DNA of 64,000 nt from Varroa destructor (lineage: Eukaryota > Arthropoda > Arachnida > Mesostigmata > Varroidae). The translations under genes and the position numbers were made by a program. A model generated the notes under the pieces. It was not told the origin of the DNA. It ran no database searches and saw only the letters and a list, made by a program, of their open reading frames with translations. Below are positions 1 to 13,400 of this stretch, in pieces; position 1 is the stretch's first letter, and each line of letters begins with the position of its first letter. The stretch lies in the NCBI RefSeq assembly GCF_002443255.2, contig NW_019211456.1, positions 31,369,341 to 31,433,340 on the forward strand, given 5' to 3'.

Positions 1-3000
1 ACTTATTTGATAAAAACTAATAGCTTTACCGTATTATGCGGCAGAGATATCTTATAAAAATATTACTGCTATTAAGATTTCGTTATATTATTCGAACAAT
101 GTCGGCAGTACGACTACGTAATCTTTAATCTCACAGAGTTCGTATCGGATTATGATTAACTGTACGGTTAAGCTGTCCGGTTAAAGAAGCCCGGCAGAGA
201 AACTGCAGTGACAATGCTTCGCTCTAGCAATTTCCAAAATGGAACAGCTCTGCGGCAGTCTACGTAAGAGTAACGACATAAAAACTACCCATATGGAACC
301 TCATAAGATTGTTATTATGATTTCAAGCCACCTGCCACGAACTCATTGCCACTCGGAAAACGAGTCCACTACAAACAGACGTCTCTCCTTCCCACGCAAC
401 ATTTACTAGAAGGCGATGGCTCGCCTAAGTTTGTGTCCATGTCACCGGCGTCGATTACACTTGTAGCTTTGGCTCGCTCAGTACTCGTCTACATAGAACT
501 ATAACATAATGTTATGGGCGGATACGCACGAAATCTGTCAGTTGCCAAGAGAAAAAATCATAAACAATATTAACGATTATCGACAGCAATGAAACAATAA
601 AGGAATCCCACCGTGTGTGCCTTGTCGGGTACGTCTGACGCTTTAAGTGACGACGATCACTGTTCAACGATTGAACGAGAACAGAGAGGATATAGATGAT
701 CTGGAGCTGTGGAGCTAAACCACGTCCTATGGAATCATGGAACAAATGGACACGTCAACGCCGAGCCGGCAACTGCATGAACGCATGCGCTGACACGAGC
801 TAATGGCGCCAAAATTTGAAATCGGCCCACAAAATAGAAAAAACGGAAATTTTTCGGGATACAGTTACGCTCGACAATGTGCGACTGTTTCTCTGACACT
901 TACGAATACTAGGCTTATGTGAGCTAACAAGACGATTTATATTATACTGGCGAGCCCTTATATGATTCCACATTGTGTTATCCAACAAGGAATGCAAGAG
1001 AGGGGGAACGGTTCAGTATGCAGATAGAGCAAAAAAAATTAATTGATACAGTATAGTGATTACTAACTTAATTTCTCTGGTTACATATATTTTCCTGAAT
1101 AGAACTTCGACACTGCAAGCACGAAAGGTAATATCATGTGTGTCGACAAAGTAAAAATAGTTATTGCTTGAACCACAGACACTGCGAATTGATTGGAGTC
1201 AATTTTATGGTACAAGTTGTCACGGATTCTATCTCAACTAGCAATGGTTAACTAAGTGTCATGTGCCAACAGTGTTGGCGAATCAAAATTTACATCTTAC
1301 ATGGAACCTTTTTTAGCTAAATCATTCAAAATGCAATCTTTGCTCAGATCTTTTTTACAATTTTAACATTAACAGAAAATACGCCGTGAATAGCATTGAG
1401 TAAGGTTATAGGCTTAGTTAAGGAAGCTTTAGGTTTAATTAACCAAGAGAAATTATAGAGCCTTATTAAATTCAGCTACGGTGTTTAGCATAACATTCAA
1501 TTAAACTTTTAGGAATAGGCTGCTATTTTTCAAGAAGCGTATGACTACTAAGCCAAGAAAGCCATGTAACTATCGATACTACAATTCCTAATCAGCTAAT
1601 ATTAAAAGCTTTTATATCGTTGTGAAAAAATTTAATTGGAAATAAAGCGTCAATCATTTTATGCAACAAATCTCACGACAGCATTCGATGACTCGTCTAA
1701 CGTATCGCATAACGTAGGTTCTAACGACATTTAAATTCGAATGGTTGAATTCAGAATCCAAGGTTTTAACAATTACATCGTGGAATTATTCTTTGCCTTA
1801 AACGATAAAAAGAAGCACTGAATGCTTGATTTTGAATATTTGATATGAAATATGATGGGGTTTTATTTATGTCGGTAGTTATATTCGAATAGCTTGCTAA
1901 CATAAGGCATACACGTGTATTAAATATGTACCGGTAAAATACACCAAATGCAAGTATAAATATTCAACTCTTACGTTGTGTTTATTCATAATGAGTTACC
2001 TTTATTGTATATCAGTGAATCGAGTTCTATATTTCTATAAACTTTAAGTAAACAACTAGTGAGCGAAATTTGATGGGGGTCACAACACATAATATATAAA
2101 TGGCGTTCTTAGAAATTAATGGGCTTTTAACTATGCGAGAACACCTTGTGATGAATTTGAAATTTTTCAGAAAAATCTCACTAGAGTCTTAGAATTTAGA
2201 GACTTTTGAGACTAACTTGAATCAACCTACTTATAGAAATTGTTAGACAAATTATACTCCGAAGTTTGCTTGGATCCACGATTTTCACCTGAAATGCCCC
2301 TTAAGAATAGAGAAACAACTTTGACGCACGTCCTTGAAAAACTTGTCGTAATTATCACTTGTGAATAACAGCGCTAGTAAATAAAAGGCTCCATCAGGTA
2401 AATTTCAAACCATATAAAGCCAAATACGAAACCGGTGGAAATGAAATATCCTATAGTTGAAGTTGATTAGCTTAGAAGTGTGCAAATTCAATGTCACCTC
2501 TCGTGGTCACCTAAATGGAATGAAGAAAGGAAACTTGGTGCACACATGTATATAATAATTATCATTTCAAATACTGATAAAAAAAAACTTGTGAAAATTA
2601 TTAGTTTAGCTAGCAATGTAAGTAACTCTAAATTTTAGATTTTTACTAGCTATAAACATATCAATACAAGTAGGTTTATGTTTTGAAAAAGTCTGCAAAA
2701 ATAAAAAGAAAATTTACGGACCAAAAAATAAAATAGACGTAGTAAAGAGATGGTTCAAGTACGCTAGCAACATTAATTTTTTTATTGTCGTTATTATAGT
2801 TTACTTTTTAATCCTTACTTGACGTTATGATTCTACTCAGTAAAATTATAGCATAGATGGTTTGTCTGTCCAATTTGAAAGTTGATTTCTTACCCTAAGT
2901 CTGGTATAAGTTTGTGTGTCGCTGAATATTCACACACAATCTGAATACAGTTTTTTGTTATTAAGGAAGCATTTCTACGCGATTAATACGAAATATACAC

Positions 3001-6000
3001 ATTATCGGCGTCAGTTTCTTTAGTATTGATATAAAAATCATTATCCAGTTCTAATAATATTGATAATACGAGTAGTAATGGTCCTAAAATCTAACCTTTT
3101 CAATGAAAACACAGGCCGTTGTAATTACCAAATTATGTCATTTTGTTGTTGTTATTATTATTATTGTTATTAGTTTTACTGATCTGTTTCCTTTTCTGTT
3201 CTCTCAATCCGCCACCGGCGTCGATTATGTCCAAACACTTTGAAGTCATTCTTTTTCTCTTTCCCTTTCCCGGTAGCTTCCAGTGATCCTCAGCTGTTGT
3301 TTACGGTGTGGCGTTAAGGCTGTCATCATATGAACGATTAGACGAAGGCATCACAGGAAACGCTTTCCGTCTTCATAGTGTGTTTCATGTGTTGTGTACC
3401 TCGATGCCTGACATAGCGCTTCATCTTACATCCAGTCTTCAAAGCTCTGTGTAATTAAAGCTTCATCTATTATAATCCATTTACTATTAGTGCACTTAAT
3501 AATTGTAATAAGTATAATCTCGTCAATCATTGTAAACACGACCCAACATCTCATTTTCATTAATAACTGCCCTCCGCTGTCTCATTACCAATCGTTAGGT
3601 ATATAATAATTAGTGATAATCATTACTTCATCATAAGAGTATTCAGTGAAATTACGGCTCCTGCTTTGTTTTTTTCTATGATTCTTTCTTTTGCTCTCTC
3701 TTTGACGCAAGCTATTTGTTGACAACCAACACCTTCTCGTGTCCCCTTATCATTCTATTATTAGAAATATTTAACGAAAACAAATCGATACGATTCAGTT
3801 ACTCCTAAATCGCTAATGAAGTGCGGTGCACAGGATCGGCATTGGGTGTAGTTAAGACTGATAGTTCCATGAAACTTATAGGATAAACAAACAGCTGTTG
3901 GAAAATGCTATCTCTCCAGCGAACAAGCAACTGTTGATAATAGTACTCTAGAATAATGAATCGTAATGCGATTTGATGGAAAGTCGTTGGTGGCGTAACA
4001 GCGCGAAAATGCTGCTGAAAGCACTGAATTAATCATCAAGTGCAAGCCTCAGGACCTATGCTTGAATGCTCTTATTATTTGTAGCAGTGTTAGCAGCTTA
4101 AAGATCAAGTGACAATTTTATCTCTGTATTTTTCCTCCACTTTATTTGCCTGCTTTCGCGCAAACGCTCACAGACCCATCTGGATAGATTCGGTCATGCA
4201 CGTAAAGAGCACGTTTGGGCGGATACCTGCGAAGCAGTTCTTCTCAGAGGTAGCTTGCCCCGTTCACATTGCAGTAATAATCATAAAAATAATGATGAAA
4301 CTCATATACGCAGGTGAATAAAGACATTAAACTTGCCGGCTGTCGTACTTTGCAAGCAATCCTTTTTTTGCCTAAACAACAATTCGGAGTTTAGACCTAT
4401 TAGACGGAGAGATATCCTCCGAATTCTACACTAACGTTTACTGTTTCACTTTACTAAGACCGTTACTCAAAGAATGTCGGCTTTTTTTATAGATGCATAC
4501 TATTAATTCTGCATTCATAAAGAAAACTCTTTGTGATCTGTAATTGCATCATAGCTAAATGTTGCTTGCTGCCTACAAAACCCTAGCTATTCTATTTAGT
4601 TATACAATTTATATAGTCTTGTGGTCCCTTGTTATGGGACAAGTGGATTTTCTTTTCATTATCAAGCTTACGCTGTCCCAGAAGTCATTAATGAGTGAGT
4701 TTCGAAGTTATATACGGATTCTTAGTAGAGATTCTCGCTTCTCCTTTTTAGTTCGTGAATGACAATGATGATCGGTAACAATCGGTGTTTGTTGGAACAC
4801 TACATTGCCACATTCGGTCATGAGTTCTTTACCATGCTATATATTTTCTTCTTTGTTTATTCGTGTCCTTAACGAATTTTCGCCCGCCGAATTATTTACT
4901 TCTTCTATTTGCGATACCAGCGACGTGAATTTACCCCCCACTTCATGCTTAGATTTAGGTTAAATACACTCAAACTCGACAACGAAATGCAGATTGCTGA
5001 CGGCAAAGTGTCCCACCTCCATGATGGCGAGGAGCTATTTAGTTAAACATAGAACCTAGTCCAGCTACTGACAAACTTTGTGTACTACTTTTATATAGTT
5101 AAGTCCGTTTAATATTTTTTTTTCTATTAATGATATTCAGAACGATGGTCCTGTAGGGACAGTTAGGCAAAAATATCGAGTGCTATACTGCGGTCGCACA
5201 GTTACCGCGTGTTATACGTGGCAACTGAGGGAGTATTCACTGTAGCATTGAAAGCTCTTATTGCTGGTCAAACCAAATATGTCTGTTACATATAATTTCT
5301 TTAAGTGTCTTTCCTATGTTTTTGTGTTAATAACACAATTTTTGTTGTTTTTTAGGGTCGTATGGGAATAGTTTCAAATGTTTTCCTTTTTTATCGGATA
5401 TTTACTCAATATTGAAAAAGTTAAAAATTTAGAATAACATAGCAATGCGAGATCTACGTACGCTTTCGTCCTTGATCTCACAGTTTTGCTTCGTAATGTA
5501 ATTCTTGTTTGCTTCAGATGTGCGACTTACAATTTATATTAAGCATCTATAAAAAAAAGACACTAGACAAATTAATTTACATTACTCATTCGTTCTGAAT
5601 CTACGTAAGTTACATAGGACGTGATGGCCATGAAAAATTCGCATTTCGATTATAGGTTATGAATCCCTGTAATCATTTTATAACTTATAATCCCTTAAAT
5701 AGGTGTGATGCGTACATTCAAAAAGATGGCAATCTGGTTTTTCCTAAACAACTAATACGAGATTCGTACAGTCCGTTTACAATAACTGTTTGTCTATATA
5801 TGTCATTCCTATAAAACAATATGGATAATCATATGCATTTAATATTTTAGTTATTGTATTGTTGTATTTGAATGCTGGCTCATTATCTATCATGGCTTGC
5901 AACCTATTTATCCACAGTGACATTAGTCAATAGGTACTAGCCGAGAACAGTGCTTATTTACCTTTTTTCGATCTAGCCTATTTTGAATAATGGCTAGTTG

Positions 6001-6852
6001 TCTTTTATAGGAGTATGATGTGGTTACTCGTTCTGATCACGCCGTTTCGTGAAGTCTAGCTAGTTTTATTAAGTACAAAAAGCATCATTTTATCTTTGAA
6101 TATATTTTGCCAAATGGAAAAATCGCGTGAATTTGCGGTACTGAAAAGCCAACTCTCGTCGTCTGGCTCACTGTTAATCATTGGCATTTTGTTGCTGTTG
6201 ACGTCATTGATCCCGGCGGTGAATCCACAGCCCCTCGAACGGACATTCATCATGTAACGATTAATATTTATGATTAAGCGGGTTTAAACAACTGTCGCCG
6301 TTTGCAACGGTCATCAACAATGTCACAATAATACACATTCATCAATATTTAGTAATAATAATGATTCTCCTGTGCTTACTTTTATTAAATTCCCGTTTCC
6401 ATTTTTAACGGATGCAGTTTCGAAATAATTCCCGACTGACACGTGCCTCATTTAGGTGTTACGCTAAGTAGCTTTTTACTCTTGGAAGAGATTGTGTAAG
6501 ACAGTCTTCTGGATTTAAACCCGGATTTTATCTTGATGATGTAATAAAATTCGTGTGGCTGCCCAGTTCATGCTCACATGTGTGTGCACTAAATAAAACC
6601 AACCAATGTTCTGAAAATCATCGTTATTATATGAATTTGTAGTCAACTTCTAATGCATTTATAACATTATCGCATAGCTTAGCGTGTGTATATAGGTATG
6701 TGAGTGTATCTTTATATCGAGGTACCATAATCAATAAGCTGTATCAATACAGCTGTTTTTTTAGTATTTATACTCTGCATTTAACATGGATATCGACAAC
6801 ACTCATATAATATATATATATATTATAATAATATAATGTATGTCTTAAGTTA

Positions 6853-6861
<9 letters not shown>
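1..6861. other. AT-rich stretch with no recognisable gene
   Basis: I see no open frame longer than about 70 codons that resembles a known family, and no tRNA-like A/B-box pair. Short poly-A and poly-T runs and small TA tracts are scattered through it. One exon-like segment on the minus strand ends at 904 with a good donor (GTAAGTG), but it has no partner exon and is not annotated as a gene. The stretch is probably intergenic, or an intron of a gene whose exons lie left of the window. Confidence 0.6.

Positions 6862-6919
<58 letters not shown>
6862..6919. repeat. (TA)n microsatellite, about 29 units
   Basis: An uninterrupted alternating TA tract. It ends seven bases before the mariner-like element, whose other end also touches TA repeats (from 7635). 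This suggests the transposon inserted into a pre-existing TA-rich array. Confidence 0.95.
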
Positions 6920-6924
<5 letters not shown>

Positions 6925-6926
6925 TA

Positions 6927-7634
6927 GGGTGTTTAGAATAAACAGGAATAAAATCTGTTGCGTGTTTAAGAGTTCCATATATAAATCTGAATAAAAATAG
7001 ATAAATGGACTGATTCCTTACATGCACCGACATTTAGATCTTTTAAGGACGTCTTTATTTAATGTTCAACTGCCATTCCTTTGATCACGGCTTCAATTCG
7101 GGCCCTAAACCGCCTATAGGTCACTTTTAAAACTCTCTTTTAGAAATTCGCGCATGAACCAGTAACCCTGAGTAGAGTTACATTAGTATGCACAGAGTCG
7201 TTGAAGTTTCGCTCAGACACGTCAAACACAAGAAATCGTTTATATTAGGTCCAAGGAACCAAAAGGTCTAAAAATGCTTCACTATTTAGAATAATCTAGA
7301 CAAGCAAAATGGCGACATACTCCGCTCTTGCAAGGAGAAGCTAATTTTGACATTGATGTTCAGCTTCTTTGTACCTTTTTGAATAACTTTCGAGCTTCTC
7401 CAATCGAATTCTTAGTGTTAATCTTTGTTTGGTTATACAAAAATCTTCTCTACCGAATTTTGCAACAACTTTCATTTCGGTCAACCCAGGAGGTTTCGTC
7501 CAACGCGGACAATAGCTATCATATTCACTCAAATAGTATTTTTCTTCCGACATAATAAAACTTATATTCTGCATAAAAATTCCCGATACAGCAAAGAGCC
7601 CGCCAAGATTTGTCCCAATTGATTCCGAACACCC
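6927..7634 (-). mobile_element. Decayed mariner/Tc1-type DNA transposon, 708 bp
   Basis: The ends form imperfect terminal inverted repeats. The left end starts GGGTGTTTAGAAT and the complement of the right end starts GGGTGTTCGGAAT. Both are flanked by TA (6925-6926 and 7635-7636), the target duplication expected of mariner/Tc1 elements. Coding relics read on the minus strand. Near the right end (within 7341-7574) is a helix-turn-helix-like piece containing KVVAKFGRED and TLRIRLEKLE. Near the left end (about 7053-7106) a frame ends RFRARIEAVIKG...EH-stop, as in mariner-like transposase C-termini. The middle catalytic region is largely missing: about 700 bp is too short for an intact element of about 1.3 kb, and stops and frameshifts break the frames. 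It is therefore an internally deleted, non-autonomous fossil. The ends and TA duplication are seen directly; the family is inferred from the termini and relic peptides. Confidence 0.7.
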
Positions 7635-7636
7635 TA

Positions 7637-8263
7637 TATATATTTTTATATAAGTACATCCATATACCGCATCGTGTCGCTCAAAAAATTTGTTCTAAAT
7701 TTTCACTGTAAATCATGTGCCTGTAATTGGCGTGAAGGGTTTCGAACGACTTTCTCGAACAGTATATTCTCTTAATATATATATGTCGACTAGTAAATCT
7801 CTACGGCTAATACGCGCGTATATATATATCAATGCTACATAGTCGTTTTATGCAATAATAATTTTCAATTTCTGAGAGTTTACGTCTGTACAACAGAGCC
7901 GGCTTCTCGGTATCACTCAGAGTTGGCGCCTCATTTAATGCTTCGCCACTTGGTATTACGATGTATTAGCATTAGTAATACGATGTTATAGCCATCGTCA
8001 TGTTCTCTCATTATTTTGTTAATACTATGAATAGTAGATCTCTCGTGAAAAGGTTATACATTTTCCTATTTTTCATTTCTGTACCTAACAACAATAACAA
8101 CATTGACTACCATTGGGTGTGCTTTAATTAATCAGTGATATACAAGAATTGACACTAAAGAAAAAACTCATCAAGCACCACCATTATAATTTCAAATATG
8201 AATAAATTCAACTGACATTTCAAGTCGGAAGTGTTTTGACTAACTTCGAAAAATAGGTCACCT

Positions 8264-8301
<38 letters not shown>

Positions 8302-10481
8302 CTCCTAGAATGAATTTAATCTTTATATTCGTATGCCGTGATAAATTAAAGAATCTGGAAACAAAATACAATTATCTAATAAAGGGTGGCTGAACGTTAA
8401 ACGTTTAATTTCTGGTAAAAACAAATAAAAACTTGAATTTGGATTTGTTTATTACATCGGAAAGTTGCAATTTTTTTTAACGAATTCCCACAATATCGTT
8501 CTAATAATGCCCTAAATGAGATTGAAAATGCAAAACGTGTTAAAACATCGTATTTTCCAATCGAAGCCCCATTGAGTAAGTGAATATTACGACGTTAGCG
8601 AGATGATTAAGGACAGTAGCGGTACTTCGAATTTGCTTTCGAGCGGCATTTTCGAATTTACCAGTCGTGTCATACCGAGACGTTATGCTTCACGCACGAC
8701 AATCATTGAGAATTAGAGGACGCCCATTATATATTAAAGAAAAATTGTTGTATTGAAATTTCGTTGCTAAGTATGAACGTAAAATATCACAACTTAGTAG
8801 CATATACTTTCCCGCATTACTCAATGAAAGGCGAATTGGCTTACGCAGTTTGACTTTTCTGTCTATATTTGTATACACTGAAGCATGTACTACACAAAAG
8901 TTACGGTCATTGTGAGGGGCACGTTACTTGGGCACACATAATGAATGAACGAACCTTCTATCATTACAGTTGAAAGCCACGTGAAAACGTTGTGCGAAAG
9001 CCGCCAGGGAGGTTGAAATCAGATGCAGTGACAACATCACCACGAATTACACGTGTCGCTCCTTACGAAACGCTCTCCATTCAATTCTAATTAAAGTTGC
9101 TGCCTACACTGTGTGGAAATACCACTAATATTCAGTCATAAATCAACGAGGCATTATTCCAACCAATAACAAGCACAGAATTGACAGGAGCCTATGTGTG
9201 ACGATTCGTGGACCGTCGAACAATTGCCTTTTTCAGTCCTAAACCTTTAGATCTTCAACCCATATTAATATATCAATCATTATTGTCAACTAACTGATCT
9301 GCCGTGTAGGATAACTATATTTCTAGACCCGGAGGACATCTGATAGGTGGGGATCCATTTTCTTCAGTCGGATCTAAGTTTCATTCCGACTGATTTGTGT
9401 ACTTACTGGTGAAAAAACTTGTGAAGACCTTTTACATGTACCACCTCTGAAGAACCGCTTTTTTCTATATATTCTACTATGAACTGTCTAGTACCTTCCT
9501 TACCACTTGTTTAGGTCACCATCTCATTGTCAAATACTTTTCGTTCGTGCGAGCAACGACCATCCCGGCTAGATTGTCGTTAACAACATATTTATCTACT
9601 GACTGCATCCTCAATCGTTTTACGTCTCCATTTTTGACTTCTCTTTCTTTGATTTGCGTTTTTTTTCTGAGATGCATCATATCTTAGGTCTCAGTTAACA
9701 AAGATTTCAGTCTGCAAGCTTTTTCTGTGGCGATCACCAAATACAGAGCAAGCTACAACTGTGCGCATGATGATCGATAGAAACGCCAGCTTAATGCGTA
9801 TGCTTTTCCACTAACTTCAGGAACCCAGGAAAACCGCGAACCCCATTTGGATGGCAGCACTAACTGAATATTTAGTGTATGCTTTGGTTTGTTGTGTTTA
9901 GTAAACCTGCCAATTTCGATTTAAGTTTCCCAAAAGTTCTGTCAAGTCCATTAGCCGATTTGTTTAAGCGACTGGGGTCAAATATGGCCGCGCAGGACAG
10001 GAGAAAGGTTGCCGTTATGTCGCTCACTATCTGCTTTTCATCACATCTGATTGGATATCTTGCAATCAAGTATCGTGTAACTCGGTAAATCCATGTATCC
10101 TATTCTTTTTTAGACGCATCATTGTTGGCAACAAATCTCCATTTGCCTCGTACCCCGTTTTTTGCATGGTATTGATGTCAGCATCATCATACATCTCCAA
10201 GTTACCATGTGTCGGTTGGAATAGTATCGTGTGGAGTAGTGAGAGTTTTACGAATTCGACGGACCAGCCTTCCGGTGCGAAGTAAAGGCGCAATCCCTAG
10301 AAACCATTGTCTCTAACGCGTTGTTGTTCGTTGGGTGATTCTACTTTACTGGGAAAATGTGCACCGGCCTTTTTGGAAAGGGACGTGAATGGATAACATC
10401 GTTCTCATGACCGCTCCTGGGCGAGTGTATCTGGCTGTCTCTCATAAAGCTGTAAGGGATTCTTCTGTACTATCTAGTCAT
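7637..10481. other. Non-coding stretch; right part is probably CNBP 3' UTR
   Basis: No recognisable coding region. It contains a (TA)n tract at 8268-8298 and AT-rich sequence. The final several hundred bases (about 9.9-10.48 kb) lie directly downstream of the CNBP stop codon on the minus strand and are more GC-balanced than the rest, so they are probably 3' UTR. I found no clean minus-strand AATAAA (TTTATT on the plus strand) in the first kilobase, so the transcript end is not placed. Confidence 0.5.
8268..8298. repeat. (TA)n microsatellite
   Basis: A simple alternating TA tract of about 15 units with no feature attached. Confidence 0.95.
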
Positions 10482-13400
10482 CTAGTTATCGAGATGATGT
10501 TCGTCAAGGTGGCTGTTATGGTGTTGTTGAGCCTGGGCGATGTGTGGTGGTGGGGACGCATGAGGTCCCTGGGGGCAATCTCTGGCTAGATGCCCTGCCC
10601 CGCCGCACTGGTAACAACAGCTGACTCCACCCGTACCGCCAATGCCTCGATCGGCTGATCCACCGCGATCCCCACGAGGTCCAGGGCCACTTCCTACGCC
10701 AAGCCCTGGCGACCGTCGGCTGCAATGGCGCGCGATGTGGCCTCGCTCATTACACCTGCATATCCATCCGTTCAACATCATTACATTATTCAATCACAAA
10801 TTAACATTTGGTTAACTAGTCAATTTTTGACTAACTGCTGGCTTAGGTCACTGCGTTTTGTTACAATGTAAGGTAACATGTAATACCAAGTGAAATATAA
10901 CATACATATAAACGGGGTGTGAATAGGGTCAGCTAATCGGCTGAGTGACTGCGGTCACTTTGGCAAAAACCTGTTCATTGTTATGGAATACGCTACGGCT
11001 CTAGTGAATCGCCTTTACTTGTCTTAAGCACTTCATCCAAACTACATACATTGGAAAAAGTTAGTAAAGTCTCTCCTTGTTCTATTGTTACATGAGCAGA
11101 CGATTTTATGCCGGTTGCTGATGCCCCATTGTACCTAGCATGCATCTAACTTTCTTACCGGTAACATACATCTGGCTGACCGTTGTCGCTTTGACAGTCT
11201 CTTGAGATATGACCGCTTTGTCCACATATGTAGCAGCGTCGACCGTGGGGACATTCACGGGAAATGTGGCCCATTCGGCCGCAAGCAAAGCACTTTTGCC
11301 CACCACGGCCTCCTCCTCCCCCGCCTCCACGCTTCGGACCACCCTGAAAATCAAAACAAAAGAATTCAGACTGTGAATATGATCTATAGTACGGAGGAAA
11401 GCAATATGTTCTGTGAAAAAAACGTTTACGTTCCGTTCCCATAAAAATATGGTAACCTGGTGAATTCCTTATTTGTATACCTAGGAGAATGATAGCCAAT
11501 AATAATGTAGCGACCTTTAATCCTTTTTCATAATTATGAAGTGGTAGTTTTTCGTAGCTTTAGGTTTAATAACGCTCATAGACGAGCTTCTAAACCATTT
11601 CATTATGACTATTTGATTGTCCACACTATGACATAATTGGTTTAATGCATATACAGATCTGAAGGCATAACGCGCATTACACAATTGGCATTTTAGGATT
11701 TTTATGTTTGATGTACGCATCTACAAGCAGAAACAGATTTTTGACAGTAGAAATTTGCCTTTAAAAACACGTATTTGAAGACGATTATTACGCGACTTGA
11801 CTGAGTGCATATACACGAACGAGAATAGGGCACTTCACAGGCAATTGCCTATATTTGCTGAAATCACAGTATCGAAAATAGCCAAAAATACATGTTCCTT
11901 TCTGTGACTTTGTTGTGCTATTTTGTTGTGTTTAGCCGTTGTACATTAAAGAAATTTCTATCGACACATTGATATTATCAGAAAATCGTCGGCCGAAAAA
12001 AAATGGCAGATTGGCTTTAGGGAACAATTTGAAAATGAGCTGCTGCGCTGCATGGAATTTCAAGTTTCCTCCATTTTAGGAGAAAACTATTATTTATAAA
12101 TTCGGCTTAATACCGTTCACGGTGGAAATCTTAATGACGCATATATGTGAACTGAAATTAAACACCAAATTCTCCACATTTTTCTTGAAGCTTAATGATA
12201 TCGATGAAGGGTGTAGTTAGTTCGTCCCTGGGATTATTCGCACGCCATGCCCACGCATATTTGCATTATCATAAAACACTAGTTTAAATAAGCTCAAAAT
12301 TTCTATATTGCACATAAATCTTAAGCCGACCAAATATTTTATTGAGTCATACCACTATTACACATTTAAATTCCAATATTTATATTAAGTGTTACATAAT
12401 TCATTTTGCACGAAAAAAAAATACAGTATTGTAGAAATGCACGAACAATAAATACAATAGCGTTTTGGCTCGACGATAATACAGGTTGATCATTTATTGT
12501 ACAAATGAACGAGAGCAGTCACCAATAGTGAGCATATACGTATATAAAAATAAAATATTGGATTATGCCTTCTTTGTCCGTATTATTGAATTTTTGCGCC
12601 ATGAACCGAACAATCCAGACGCTGCATGTCCAAGAACCTTGATGCGTTGCTTTGAACGAGACCGCCAGACCTCATAGCAGTATGCACATTTTAAAAACAA
12701 ACAAACTCCTATTATTAGAACAAAAAAGTCGACACTCGTATTGAACCTATTTGAATGCTATCTTTTATATTGATCAATCTAGTCCTCCACTCATCTAAAA
12801 AATCCGATCTACAGATTGATCCATTCACTTCAAATAAATTACTTACAATTGTCAACTTTTCACACCACAAACAAATCGAGTTTCTTCCACACCAGCGGAA
12901 ACAGAACGCAGCTTAGCGCGCCAGATTATGTTTTGTTTTCTTCTTTTACAGAAGGAGAAACTTATTCAATGAACAAGATTCTCCCGACGGCGAAGCTTCA
13001 TTTTTGTATGTGAAAGCAAACATTTAACGCTATTTAGACACACTATGACTAATCTAACAACACCGAGTAAGAAATGAGTGCATACAGATCCTTCCCATTT
13101 CTACCGCACAACGTCAATGACAGCACTGCGAAAATTTGAGACACTTCCATAATTTATGTACCGGTTTGGGGGTTATGTTTAGTCTTCCAAGCGGCTCTAC
13201 ATTCATATTCAGTTAAGTTGTAATGGTAGTATCCCAACACTTAATGAGCTTAACTTATCTAAGAACGGTGTTTGTATTGAATCAGACAGACTTACCGCAT
13301 CTCACTTATCAACTAATATAGATTTACTACCTACACGAACAAATTAAGACACAGAATAGATCATTTTTACGTGCGTAGATATATATTTTAAAGTACTCTC

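Noticed and set aside
443..457. 15-base string shared with 3213-3227 (CACCGGCGTCGATTA)
   Set aside because: A few 15-mer matches are expected by chance in 64 kb, and the similarity does not extend.
781..815. NRF1-like (GCATGCGC) and E2F-like (GGCGCCAAAA) motifs close together
   Set aside because: No gene start can be tied to them; the only nearby exon-like segment ends on the wrong side.
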